In this document: positions 1 through 8,444 of the stretch, piece after piece
Layout: each line of letters opens with the position of its first letter
How positions within the stretch are numbered: position 1 is the stretch's first letter
NCBI GenBank assembly: GCA_965223235.1
Contig: CBDCVV010000022.1
Location: 496,001-560,000, forward strand
Direction of reading: 5' to 3'
DNA length: 64,000 bases
DNA from: UBA2589 sp965223235
GTDB lineage: Bacteria; Gemmatimonadota; Gemmatimonadetes; Longimicrobiales; Gaopeijiaceae
Program-made: the position numbers and the translations under genes
The notes under the pieces: generated by a model
Databases searched by the model: none
The model's input: only the letters and a program-made list of their open reading frames with translations
Told to the model about the DNA's origin: nothing

Positions 1-1
1 A

Positions 2-763
2 TCGACGGGCCTTCGCGGCGCCCTCAAGGGGTTTATACAGAATCGACCTTGGCTCAGGGCTGACGAGGTTCTGACGTGCTCCAACTTCGTCAAGCACCGA
101 CTAGTGGCTAGTGCGCGGTACCCCGAGAGCAGCATCACAGTCCTCCCCTATGGGCTACCCGAGACCCGGTTCGAGACATCTTCCTATTCGGGTGCAGCAT
201 CCGACGTCGTCCGGATCAGCTGCGCCTCGCGAGCTGTGGAGGAGAAGGGCGTAGGACACCTGATCGAAGCCGTAGCGTTATTGGCAAAGCGACCTGATAT
301 ACCCCCTCACGAGGTGTCGTTCGCGGGCACGGGACCCAAGCTCGATCACTTCAAGTCGATGGCCCGGAGCCTAGGCGTGGATGACCGCTTCAACTTCTTG
401 GGCTACGTCGACGGGACGACTGCTCTACTCGAAGAGTCTGATGTCGTGGTGATCCCATCTGCGTGGGGCGATGCTTTCCCTTACTCGGTCTTGGAAGCCC
501 TTGCCGCCGGCCGGGCAGTCATCGGTACCTCTGCAGGGGGCATCCCTGAGCAGATCGGCCCATCCGGAGAAGCCGGACTGCTCGTCGAACCCAGGGACCC
601 GGAAGCTCTCGCGACAGCATTGGAACAGGTAATCCGATCTTCCGAGTTGCGAGCCCGGCTCGCCGCGAATGCTCGTGCACGCGCGGCTGAACTCTTTAGG
701 GAAGATCGCTACTTCGATGAACTCAGCGCCTCACTCACAGAATCGGTGGGTGCGGTAGCGTAG
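2..763 (+). CDS. GT4-family glycosyltransferase, 5' end cut by window
   Basis: This is the C-terminal part of a retaining GT-B glycosyltransferase that transfers a sugar from a nucleotide-sugar donor, probably for cell-surface polysaccharide. The frame is open from base 2, and the residues before the GTG at 104 (ADEVLTCSNFVKHRLV) read as normal GT4 sequence, so that GTG is internal and the true start lies outside the window. Visible signatures are the donor-site strand ending in AVEEKGVGHLIEA, the DAFPYSVLEALAAG segment corresponding to the GT4 EX7E motif, and GTSAGGIPEQ. The C-terminal helix is normal. The acceptor-binding half is missing, so substrate cannot be assigned. The neighbouring gene is convergent and unrelated. 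Confidence 0.88.
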   Translation, partial: STGLRGALKGFIQNRPWLRADEVLTCSNFVKHRLVASARYPESSITVLPYGLPETRFETSSYSGAASDVVRISCASRAVEEKGVGHLIEAVALLAKRPDIPPHEVSFAGTGPKLDHFKSMARSLGVDDRFNFLGYVDGTTALLEESDVVVIPSAWGDAFPYSVLEALAAGRAVIGTSAGGIPEQIGPSGEAGLLVEPRDPEALATALEQVIRSSELRARLAANARARAAELFREDRYFDELSASLTESVGAVA

Positions 764-836
764 GATCCTTCAGCGCGCCGAGACCGCCTGGCTCCTGAGA
801 CAATTCGACCTGGCCTGCTTCCGAGATCGGCTAGAA

Positions 837-1838
837 TTACTCAGACGCGATCGCCGACACCACGATGCGGACGTCCTGGTCACGATACAAAGCCCCGTCA
901 TCCGCACGGGCACGGAGGATGTACGTCCCCGGCTCGTCGAACGTCACCGTCGTACGCCAGACACCGTCTTCAGGAATCGGCGGCCGCCGCCAGTTTGGCG
1001 CCCACGGCGAATTGGCTCCGTTGCGTGTATCCTCCCACGTCTTCACTTGCGGTGGGTCGAAGTCCGGATGCCCATCTCCGTCGGCCCGGAATAGGAACCA
1101 CGTCACATGGTGCCAAACAACCTTGTTCACTGTGATGCGCGTCGGGGGGCTCAACTGTCGTCGTGAAAGACGAGGCGGCTCACCACTCGCCGCTGCTGCG
1201 GCCGCGGCCTGGGCTTGGCCCTCAAGCATGGCGTTCGACCTGTCAATCGCTGCCTCGAGACCATCGTCCATCATGCGCACGACGAGTTCGAGCGGCTGAC
1301 CGACCGGGACTCGGTACTCGGTACCACTCTCCACCGAGAGATCCGGAGTCTGGTTTGCACGGGTCTCGGCAGTGCTGGCCCCGATCCCCAATGCGCCCGT
1401 CTCCGACGCAATCACGATGTTGTCGATGCGCTGATCGATCCCGAGAGTGCCGTACGCGCGGTTGGTGACTCCGGCGGTCGTAAGCGTCCAGACGAGCTCT
1501 CCGTCCTCAGGAAAGTCGGACGGCAGCGGCACCATGAAGACGAACCGATTGCGACGCGGGCGAAAGTGCGTCGGCTGACCCTGATCCGTAGGACCTGGTG
1601 AGAGGAAGTTCTCCTCACCGATGGGGACGTTCAGTTCTTCGGCCCAATTCCGGTTCATGTATCCGAAGACCATCGAGATCGAGCCATCGTCGTTCTCGAC
1701 CCACCCCTCGTATGCTGGCGCGACGTCCTGCCCTTTCTGATAGGTGAGCTGGGCGTCGACGGAGGTGCCGGTCGCGAGCAGCAACCCGGTCGCCGCGGCA
1801 AAGCCGACGGCGAACCGGACCCTGAAGAGTTGCCTCAT
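837..1838 (-). CDS. Exported protein of unknown function, coupled to the upstream cytochrome c gene
   Basis: A 333-residue secreted protein that I cannot assign to a named family. The start chosen is the ATG at 1838, which overlaps the stop of the upstream gene as ATGA and begins a clear signal peptide (MRQLFRVRFAVGFAAATG, cleavage near VDAQ). A much longer reading to 2204 is open only because it runs antisense-like through the upstream gene. The mature part is rich in beta-strand-like sequence, has an Ala run near residue 215 and ends with an Ig/carbohydrate-binding-like phrase (TVTFDEPGTYILRARADDG). The tight coupling suggests it works in the cell envelope with the cytochrome/copper protein, perhaps as a partner or sensor. 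Function unknown. Confidence 0.8.
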   Translation of the reverse strand: MRQLFRVRFAVGFAAATGLLLATGTSVDAQLTYQKGQDVAPAYEGWVENDDGSISMVFGYMNRNWAEELNVPIGEENFLSPGPTDQGQPTHFRPRRNRFVFMVPLPSDFPEDGELVWTLTTAGVTNRAYGTLGIDQRIDNIVIASETGALGIGASTAETRANQTPDLSVESGTEYRVPVGQPLELVVRMMDDGLEAAIDRSNAMLEGQAQAAAAAAASGEPPRLSRRQLSPPTRITVNKVVWHHVTWFLFRADGDGHPDFDPPQVKTWEDTRNGANSPWAPNWRRPPIPEDGVWRTTVTFDEPGTYILRARADDGALYRDQDVRIVVSAIASE

Positions 1839-3238
1839 CGGCCGCCGACCGGTACGAGCTGACAGAGTGGACATCCGATTACGTGGTCGTTCGGTCCGAG
1901 GTTCAGCCGTTCGCGCCGGATCGCCATCTCTTCCTCGAACTGCTCCTGCGTCATCTGCAAGCGCATTCCGAGGTCGATAAACATGTTCGCGACCGAGCGG
2001 TTCCCCGAGCCTTGCCAGTTGCGTGGGTCGGGAATGTTGAAGTTCTCCTCGGTGTTGTTCATGTAACCGGTGATGTGCAGAACAGTCCCAGCGGGAAGGA
2101 GAGGCTGGTGATCGTCCTCGAACGTGTATGTCCGGACCCAGTTGTGGTCGTACCCCACACACGAGAGGGTTTCTACGTTGAAGCCCCAGATCGCCTCGAG
2201 ACACATGCGATCTCCTGGCGCGTGCAGGTGCGGCTCGAAGGAAACGATCTTCGTCGGCGCCTGAAGCACTGTGTAGGCGTGTAGCTCCTGGTCCTTCTCG
2301 CCCGCGCGGATGTCGATGTCAGATCCGTTCCCGAGACCGAGGATGGACTCCCGGTATTTCGGCTCGTAACCCACGGGATGGAAGCGGAATCCGAACTCCA
2401 GTCGGGCGCGCGTGTCGCGTCCGTTGGAGTGTAGATGGGTCGACTCCGAGACGATGTAAGAACCCGGCTCGAGCAGTCGACCGGCATTCTCATCGAAGAC
2501 GTCGCCGTTGCGACCGACTTCATGCACCGGCCACGTCTGGCGAGTGATGCTACCCTCCTCGTTTCGAGTGCTCCACACCATGTGGTGGATCACGAATCGA
2601 CCGCCGACCGTCTCTCGACCGGTGCCCTCGCTGGGGACGTCGTTGATTTCCCGGATCTCGACCGACTTTACGTAGCGGTTCTCCATGATCGGGATCTGCA
2701 CGGGTGTGATGTCGCCCCACCAGTCCGGCTCACCCGCCTTTACGAGAAACTCGTCCGTGGAAACCACGACGTCGGGCTCGCCCAACGTCCACGCTCCCGA
2801 GTCGTCGAACTCGAGGGCTGGCGGTGCATCGGCCGGGTCGCCTTCAGGAGCCCCGTTCTCGACCCATGTGGCGATCATCGCAATCTCTTCGTCGGAGAGC
2901 GACGGATCGTTCTTGTAGTGCTGGATGCCTACGTCCTTCTCCGCATACCACGGAGGCATGGTGCCCATCCGGTCACGAATGGCCGTGCGGCGTTCGATTC
3001 GGCGGGCGTATCGACGCACGTCTTCGTAACGGACGAGCGGCATGGGAGCCACACCGTTCGGTCGGTGGCAATTCACACAGCTTCGCTGAAGGACCGGAAC
3101 GATGTCGCGGCTGAAGGTGACCTCGTCGGGTTCGCCACCCTCCTGGGCGACCACCGGCGTGGGCGCGGCAACCGCCAGCGCCACCAACACTCCGGTGAGG
3201 GTCAGCGAGGAGCAGCGAAGTGCGTTCGGTATATGCAT
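1835..3238 (-). CDS. Exported cytochrome c / copper type II monooxygenase-like (PHM-like) protein
   Basis: A 467-residue exported protein. Residues 1-31 form a signal peptide ending VVAQ. A cytochrome c domain follows, with haem motif CVNCH at 54-58 and a candidate axial Met in MPPWYAE (about 94). The rest resembles the copper type II ascorbate-dependent monooxygenase fold: HH at 218-219, HLH at 268-270, HLH at 337-339 and Met393 in GYMNN. These reproduce the CuH (three His) and CuM (His, His, Met) ligands of peptidylglycine hydroxylating monooxygenase. The C-terminus carries a CPLC pair. The family suggests an oxidation in the periplasm with the haem domain as electron donor; substrate unknown. 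It is the first gene of a two-gene unit. The monooxygenase assignment rests on ligand spacing seen by eye. Confidence 0.78.
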   Translation of the reverse strand: MHIPNALRCSSLTLTGVLVALAVAAPTPVVAQEGGEPDEVTFSRDIVPVLQRSCVNCHRPNGVAPMPLVRYEDVRRYARRIERRTAIRDRMGTMPPWYAEKDVGIQHYKNDPSLSDEEIAMIATWVENGAPEGDPADAPPALEFDDSGAWTLGEPDVVVSTDEFLVKAGEPDWWGDITPVQIPIMENRYVKSVEIREINDVPSEGTGRETVGGRFVIHHMVWSTRNEEGSITRQTWPVHEVGRNGDVFDENAGRLLEPGSYIVSESTHLHSNGRDTRARLEFGFRFHPVGYEPKYRESILGLGNGSDIDIRAGEKDQELHAYTVLQAPTKIVSFEPHLHAPGDRMCLEAIWGFNVETLSCVGYDHNWVRTYTFEDDHQPLLPAGTVLHITGYMNNTEENFNIPDPRNWQGSGNRSVANMFIDLGMRLQMTQEQFEEEMAIRRERLNLGPNDHVIGCPLCQLVPVGGR

Positions 3239-3467
3239 GGGCCCAATCTCCGACAGACAATCCGAGCAGGGCGGACGCTCGCCGCCAGGACTCGAGGCAC
3301 GCTACGAAGACAAACGTGGGGGCCCGCCGCGGGGACTGGCAAGGAGCGCGTTGAGACTCGGCCGAGTCGGGCGCGAGAGATGTGTCCTTCCAACTCGTCA
3401 GCGAGTAGCTTCTCGGCTCTGTTCGTAGTCGGAGTCGGTGACACTTCAAGTGGAACGAGGAGCCACC
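3239..3467. promoter_or_regulatory. Divergent intergenic region with a 14-bp palindrome
   Basis: This 229-base gap separates the leftward cytochrome gene from the rightward permease. It holds a perfect palindrome GACTCGGCCGAGTC at 3355-3368 and the GAGGAG ribosome-binding site at 3457-3462. I saw no convincing -35/-10 pair and no RNA gene. Promoters for both flanking genes must lie here. Confidence 0.3.
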
Positions 3468-5588
3468 GTGAAAGGATCCAGCCCAAAGGAAGGGCTCCGG
3501 AAGGAGCTCCGGCTCATGGATGTCTATGCGATCAGCACGGGCGCCATGTTCAGCTCGGGATTCTTCCTCCTGCCCGGACTCGCGGCGGCCCAGACTGGCC
3601 CATCCGTGACATGGGCGTATCTCGCAGCGGCGATCGTCATCGTCCCACCGATGCTGTGCGTCGCGGAGCTGTCAACCGCGATGCCAAAGGCGGGGGGAGC
3701 GTACTACTTCCTCGATCGTAGCCTCGGGCCTTGGGTCGGGACGGTAGGCGGTCTAGGCACGTGGGTGGCGCTCGTGCTCAAGAGCGCCTTCGCCCTGGTG
3801 GGGTTGGGGGCCTACCTCTCGATCTACTTCGACCTTCCAGTCAGGCCGCTCGCCGTGACGCTGACTCTCGCCTTCATGGTGATGAACATCGTCGGGGCGA
3901 AGGAGACGAGCGGACTACAGCGCATCCTCGTCGGGGCGCTCCTCGCCGTCATGGCGATCTTCCTTTCCGCCGGCCTGATCCACATCGTCGGGGGCGGAGC
4001 TGCCACACCGGGTCCGACAGATGAGCCGTTCCTCTCGCACGGCCTCGCCGGCTTCGCATCCACCATCGGCTTCGTCTTCGTCTCGTACGCGGGTCTAACG
4101 AAGGTCGCGAGCGTCGCGGAAGAAGTCGTCGACCCAGATCGGAATATCCCGTTGGGGATGTTCCTCTCTCTCGTCACGGCCGCAGCCGCGTACACGGTCG
4201 GCGTCTACATCATGGTCGCAGTGATCCCGGCGGCGTCGCTGTACGTAGACCTCACGCCCGCAGCCACCGCTGCGGCCGCGATCCCCGGCCTGTCCGGCAC
4301 GATCGGTCAAGCGCTCGTGGTGATCGCCGCGTTGGCGGCCTTCGCTTCCACAGGAAACGCAGGCATCCTGGCCGCTTCGAGGTACCCGCTTGCGATGGCA
4401 CGCGACAACCTCGTTCCCGGAGAGCTCGCCCGCTTGGGGCGCTTCCGGACACCGATCACCGCGATCGTAAGCACGGCCGGGCTCATGGTCCTGGCGATTC
4501 TGCTCTTGCCCATCGAAGAGATCGCCAAGCTCGCGAGCGCCTTTCAACTCCTCCTCTTCTCGCTGCTCAGTCTTGCCGTCGTAGTAATGCGTGAGAGCGG
4601 TATCAGGAGTTACGACCCGGGGTATCGCTCACCCGGTTACCCGTGGCTTCATCTGGTGGCGTTCTTCGTCCCCTTCTGGCTAATCCAGCAGATGGGCCAC
4701 CTCGCCGTCCTATTCACTCTGGGCCTCGTCGCCCTCGCGACCGTCTGGTATCTGAAGTACGCGACGAAGCGGGTCGGACGCGCCGGGGCGATCTTCCACA
4801 CCTTCGCCCGACTCGGTGAACGGCGCACGTCGTCGCTCGACATGGAACTCCGGTACATCGTGAAGGAGAAAGGGCTACGTACCGACGACCCCTTCCACGA
4901 GCTGGTGGCACGAGCTCCGATCCTGGATTTGGACCAACAACTCTCCTTCGATGCGATCTTCGAGCTGGCTGCCGATCGACTCGCCCCACACGCCGACGTA
5001 TCCGCCGACGAGTTGGCGGCGGGCTTCCGAGAGGAGCTCGACTCGGGCACGATGCCCATCGAGCGCGGTGTGGCGCTGCCCCACCTGCGGATCGACGGTC
5101 TGAAGCGTCCTCACCTGGTGCTACTCCGCCCACATGCCGGGATCGACACCTCGGAGCTCCTCGCAGAGAGCGATAGTGCGGGACTCGCGCACCTCGATGC
5201 ACTCTTTTTCCTGCTCAGCCCGAGCGACGAGCATGGGTATCACCTGCGGTTGCTCGGGCACCTCGCCTCGATCGCCGAGCAACGAGACTTCCTCGATCGG
5301 TGGCGAGTAGCGGAGGGTGAAGAAGAGCTCCGCGCCACACTCCTCGATCAAGAACAGCTGTTGACGTTCGTAGCAGCTCCCGGCCGAGCCGCCGAGGGTT
5401 GGATCGGTAAGGCGGTCCACGACCTACGTCTGCCGCCGGGCTCTCTTCTCGTGGCCGTGCGCAGAGATACCTCGACGATCGTGCCGAAGGGCGACACGGT
5501 GATCCGAGATGGCGACGCGATCACGGTCATCGGCGAGCCCGAGGCGGTTCGCACCCTCGAGGCCGATCTACTCGCCAGCGCCGATTAG
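3468..5588 (+). CDS. APC-superfamily permease fused to EIIA-like and TrkA-C-like domains
   Basis: A 706-residue inner-membrane transporter, probably for amino acids or other organic cations. The GTG at 3468 is preferred because GAGGAG lies five bases upstream; a GTG at 3438 has no such site. Residues about 15-430 form the APC-type core with roughly twelve hydrophobic segments, starting with DVYAISTGAMFSSGFFLLPG. A soluble tail follows: a domain like the fructose-type PTS EIIA with the conserved His in ALPHLRID (about 537), then a TrkA-C/RCK-C-like domain (WIGKAVHDLRLPPGSLL to ITVIGEPEAV). Such tails usually bind ligands or regulate gating. No PTS EI or HPr genes are nearby, so phosphorylation is uncertain. 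Confidence 0.88.
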   Translation: MKGSSPKEGLRKELRLMDVYAISTGAMFSSGFFLLPGLAAAQTGPSVTWAYLAAAIVIVPPMLCVAELSTAMPKAGGAYYFLDRSLGPWVGTVGGLGTWVALVLKSAFALVGLGAYLSIYFDLPVRPLAVTLTLAFMVMNIVGAKETSGLQRILVGALLAVMAIFLSAGLIHIVGGGAATPGPTDEPFLSHGLAGFASTIGFVFVSYAGLTKVASVAEEVVDPDRNIPLGMFLSLVTAAAAYTVGVYIMVAVIPAASLYVDLTPAATAAAAIPGLSGTIGQALVVIAALAAFASTGNAGILAASRYPLAMARDNLVPGELARLGRFRTPITAIVSTAGLMVLAILLLPIEEIAKLASAFQLLLFSLLSLAVVVMRESGIRSYDPGYRSPGYPWLHLVAFFVPFWLIQQMGHLAVLFTLGLVALATVWYLKYATKRVGRAGAIFHTFARLGERRTSSLDMELRYIVKEKGLRTDDPFHELVARAPILDLDQQLSFDAIFELAADRLAPHADVSADELAAGFREELDSGTMPIERGVALPHLRIDGLKRPHLVLLRPHAGIDTSELLAESDSAGLAHLDALFFLLSPSDEHGYHLRLLGHLASIAEQRDFLDRWRVAEGEEELRATLLDQEQLLTFVAAPGRAAEGWIGKAVHDLRLPPGSLLVAVRRDTSTIVPKGDTVIRDGDAITVIGEPEAVRTLEADLLASAD

Positions 5589-5645
5589 CTCGCTTCCAAC
5601 CGCACCCTTCCGACCAGCGCGTCCAGACTCCAGGAACCCTGCCCT

Positions 5646-6536
5646 ATGAGTGAGCGAAAGAAGGCCACCGACTTCCCCCAGGAGATCCTCAAGCTGTTCG
5701 ACGGGTACGTGCACGGGTTCGTGGAGCGAAGGGACTTCCTGGAAGGAGCTGCCAAAGTCCTCGGCGGAGGCGCGGCTGCGCTGGCGGTACTCGACGCCCT
5801 TCAGCCCGAGTACGCATGGGCCGCGCACGTGCCTGCGGACGATGAACGGATTTCGGAAGAGTACGTGACGTACCCCTCGCCCGACGGCTCAGGAACGATG
5901 CGCGGGTACATGGCGATTCCTGCCGACGCGCAGGGGCCGAAACCGTGCGTCCTCGTCATCCACGAGAACCGAGGCCTGAACCCCTACATCGAAGACGTCG
6001 TCCGGCGGTTCGCGGCAGCCGACTTCGTCGCGCTAGGCCCAGACGCGCTTACCCCGCTCGGGGGTTATCCCGGGAACGACGACGAAGGCCGGACGATGCA
6101 GCGGGAGCTCGATCGAGAGGTCATGATGCAGGATTGGATGGCGGCGTACCGCTTCTTGCGTGACCACGAGTCGACGACCGGCCGCATCGGGGCGGTAGGG
6201 TTCTGCTACGGGGGAGCGGTTGTGAACGAGCTCGCCGTGCGCATGCCCGACCTCGGCGCTGGGGTGCCTTTCTACGGGTCACCTCCGGCCCTCGAAGACG
6301 TGCCTGCGATTCAGGCGCCTCTGATGGTGAATCTGGGTGGGCTCGATGAGCGCGTGAATGCCCGCTATCCCGAGTACGAGGCCGCCCTCACAGCAGCCGG
6401 AAAGGACTTCACGATCCACGTGTACGAAGGGGCCAATCACGGCTTCCACAACGACACGACTCCACGGTACGACGAGGAAGCCGCGGCACTCGCCCAGGCA
6501 CGGACGATCGACTTCTTCAACCAACACCTCCGGTAG
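5646..6536 (+). CDS. Dienelactone hydrolase family protein, Tat-type N-terminus
   Basis: A 296-residue alpha/beta hydrolase of the dienelactone hydrolase family, which opens lactones or esters. The catalytic triad is visible as Cys187 in GFCYGG, Asp234 in GGLDERV and His265 in ANHGFHND; the family Glu is in IHENRGL. The N-terminus carries ERRDFLEGAAKVLGGGAAAL, a twin-arginine-like signal, so the enzyme is probably exported folded. The domain starts near residue 70. It stands alone, 57 bases after the permease gene and on the same strand, so co-transcription is possible. Substrate unknown. Confidence 0.9.
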   Translation: MSERKKATDFPQEILKLFDGYVHGFVERRDFLEGAAKVLGGGAAALAVLDALQPEYAWAAHVPADDERISEEYVTYPSPDGSGTMRGYMAIPADAQGPKPCVLVIHENRGLNPYIEDVVRRFAAADFVALGPDALTPLGGYPGNDDEGRTMQRELDREVMMQDWMAAYRFLRDHESTTGRIGAVGFCYGGAVVNELAVRMPDLGAGVPFYGSPPALEDVPAIQAPLMVNLGGLDERVNARYPEYEAALTAAGKDFTIHVYEGANHGFHNDTTPRYDEEAAALAQARTIDFFNQHLR

Positions 6537-6609
6537 AGTTCACTCCGTCGGCTGGGCCTGACCTAGGCGCCACACCGGTATACCCGTCCGTAGTCGGACC
6601 TGCCTTTCG

Positions 6610-8016
6610 TCAAGGACGCCACACGGGACGCTCTCGCGTATCGGTGTGAAGTGGCTTCCCGTGCCGATCTCGCTCATCTGAGAAGTACCGCACCGTGCGT
6701 GGGAGGTACCGCTCATGATCGGGAAAGAGACGGCCGAACTCCTCGCGAACGGGTCCGGAGAAATCCTCCATCTTCAGTCGAGCATGCCGAGCGATGAGCG
6801 AATTCGCGAGGTAAGTGAAGAAGTGCCCGCCGACGAACCGATCGTAGGCGATGCTCGCGAAGGCTCCGTCCTCGTACCGGTTGTATTTGTTCAGACTCCC
6901 CGAATCGAGACCGACATCCCGTCGGCGGCGCATGTCGATGCCGACGCTCAAGTCGCGGTGCACCAGCCGGGTGATATCCCCGGCCTCGTCGACCTCGAGA
7001 AGCAGGTTTTGGCCATGGGGTTCGAGAATGAGTCCGAGGTCGAGGAAGCACGAGATCCAGTGGCGGACCGTCGGGAGCATGACCTCTTCGAGGAGCCATC
7101 CGCGCGGGTCAGCTGATTCTGCCAGGGAGAAGATCAGAGGTTCTGCCGACGGGTCGAAGTAGTCGCGACCATAGAGCGCAAAGCCAGGGACCAATCCCCG
7201 CTCACCCCCGCTCGTCGGGAAAGGGTCGAGATCCCGTACGAGATACCCCCAACTCTCATCGCGCCCCTTCGCCCCATCCCCTGGCGGGTGCGCGACCCCG
7301 ATCACCTCGCGCTGGAACGCAAAGGACGGATCCCCCGCGCCATTCCACTCCTGAATCTCACGCGATACGGCGACCGCTTGCTCGACCACCTCCCCACGCA
7401 TCCTTCGCCCGTAGCGTGACACCCGAAAGGGAAGATGGACCTTCAACGCATGAGGATGCTGCGCATCCGTCGGATAGAGCGTGCGCGTGGAAGAACCGGG
7501 CGAGACGGGTTGGGGAGGCACCCTTTTCCCGAGCGCCACAGTGCGTCGAAGCCACGGATCGTCCGACGCCTCCTCGAGCACCTGCGGATGAACAGGAAAG
7601 AGGACCCGGTCGTCTGGGAGGTAGCGTCTCACGAGGGCGTCGGGAGGGTCTGCCCGGAACACACGCATCTGCTCTTGGGAGACTTCCCACACGGGCAGCC
7701 GGAAGCTCGTCCCCCCTACTGTCGGTTGATATTCCGGGCGGCACTCGGTGTATCCCGCGTGGGCGCTGTACGTGCGCGTGCCTTCGTTCCGATAGCGGTC
7801 GAGGTACAAGAACGGCGGAAGCTTCACGGACCGGCGTCGAAGGGTGATGAGGTGCGCGGGCGCCGGCCCCGTTGCGTCCGGGCATACGAATGGCGCGGCC
7901 ACGAATATGGAGGGGGAGCCGGATCGCGGCACAGCCCGCGATGACCGCGGAGTCGATCCCCGACGCCAAGGAATCAGGGATCGAGAAGGCTCCACAACAG
8001 TGAGTGCCCTTTTCAA
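6610..8016 (-). CDS. IucA/IucC-like (NIS siderophore synthetase family) protein
   Basis: A 468-residue protein resembling ATP-dependent NIS synthetases, which join carboxylates such as citrate to amines in siderophore assembly. Matching signatures are LFPVHPQVLEE, the SSTRTLYPTD and KVHLPFRVSRYGRRM region (ATP/substrate site), EPHGQNLLLE and the later HRDLS. The C-terminal part matches the FhuF-like segment of the family. It is shorter than typical members (about 580 residues), with an unusual N-terminal 50 residues rich in Arg, Ser and Pro. The start is a TTG at 8016 just after an in-frame TAG; the GTG seven codons later is an alternative. No siderophore transporter or partner synthetase is present, so the pathway is unclear. 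Confidence 0.68.
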   Translation of the reverse strand: MKRALTVVEPSRSLIPWRRGSTPRSSRAVPRSGSPSIFVAAPFVCPDATGPAPAHLITLRRRSVKLPPFLYLDRYRNEGTRTYSAHAGYTECRPEYQPTVGGTSFRLPVWEVSQEQMRVFRADPPDALVRRYLPDDRVLFPVHPQVLEEASDDPWLRRTVALGKRVPPQPVSPGSSTRTLYPTDAQHPHALKVHLPFRVSRYGRRMRGEVVEQAVAVSREIQEWNGAGDPSFAFQREVIGVAHPPGDGAKGRDESWGYLVRDLDPFPTSGGERGLVPGFALYGRDYFDPSAEPLIFSLAESADPRGWLLEEVMLPTVRHWISCFLDLGLILEPHGQNLLLEVDEAGDITRLVHRDLSVGIDMRRRRDVGLDSGSLNKYNRYEDGAFASIAYDRFVGGHFFTYLANSLIARHARLKMEDFSGPVREEFGRLFPDHERYLPRTVRYFSDERDRHGKPLHTDTRERPVWRP

Positions 8017-8017
8017 A

Positions 8018-8053
8018 CTATGCTATCGACAACTATAGTCCCGTTCGTATAGT
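8018..8053 (+). promoter_or_regulatory. Candidate promoter/operator of PadR unit 1
   Basis: A sigma70-like pair TCGACA (8026-8031), 16-base spacer, TATAGT (8048-8053) sits 32 bases before the PadR ATG at 8085. A second TATAGT lies at 8034-8039, and ACTAT (8017-8021) is an inverted match to ATAGT (8035-8039). Repeated ATAG/CTAT blocks over the promoter would suit autorepression by PadR. The leftward NIS-like gene starts at 8016, so the site may affect both directions. Confidence 0.45.
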
Positions 8054-8084
8054 GGTTCCGGTACCGCCTGCAACCCGATTCCGA

Positions 8085-8444
8085 ATGAGCCAGACGACAC
8101 CCACTCGCGCTGATGCGCTCCCACCGTCCGATTTTCGTGTCCTCCTCGCCCTCGGAGATCGCGAAATGCACGGATACGGGATTATGCAGAGTCTCGCCGA
8201 CCGCACGGGCGGCCGAGAGTCGCTACTCCCAGGGACCCTCTACGCGTCCTTGGCTCGGATGGTCGACCAGGGGTTAGTAGAAGAACGCGATCCACCCCGG
8301 AATGACACGAGCGGCGGCCCTCGGCGTCGCTACTACCGTCGCACGGAACAAGGTCGCGCAGCAGCTCGAGTGGAGTCCGAACGCCTCCGCGCTCTCCTTT
8401 CAATGGCGGTTGAGCAGGACATTCTACCTGCGGCAGGCGGATGA
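8085..8444 (+). CDS. PadR-family transcriptional regulator (unit 1)
   Basis: A 119-residue winged-helix regulator of the PadR family. The core reads FRVLLALGDREMHGYGIMQ, then LLPGTLYASLARMVDQGLVEE (recognition helix and wing), then RRRYYRRTEQG, typical of PadR. The start is the ATG at 8085, placing the promoter-like pair at 8026-8053 upstream; an in-frame ATG at 8004 would put the promoter inside the gene. The TGA stop overlaps the next ATG as ATGA, so regulator and ADOP permease are translationally coupled. Such PadR proteins normally repress their own operon. The inducer is unknown. Confidence 0.92.
   Translation: MSQTTPTRADALPPSDFRVLLALGDREMHGYGIMQSLADRTGGRESLLPGTLYASLARMVDQGLVEERDPPRNDTSGGPRRRYYRRTEQGRAAARVESERLRALLSMAVEQDILPAAGG

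Noticed and set aside
2435..3721. 428-codon plus-strand frame crossing the cytochrome c gene and the permease start
   Set aside because: It runs antisense to a clear exported cytochrome and out of frame through a clear permease; no coding character.
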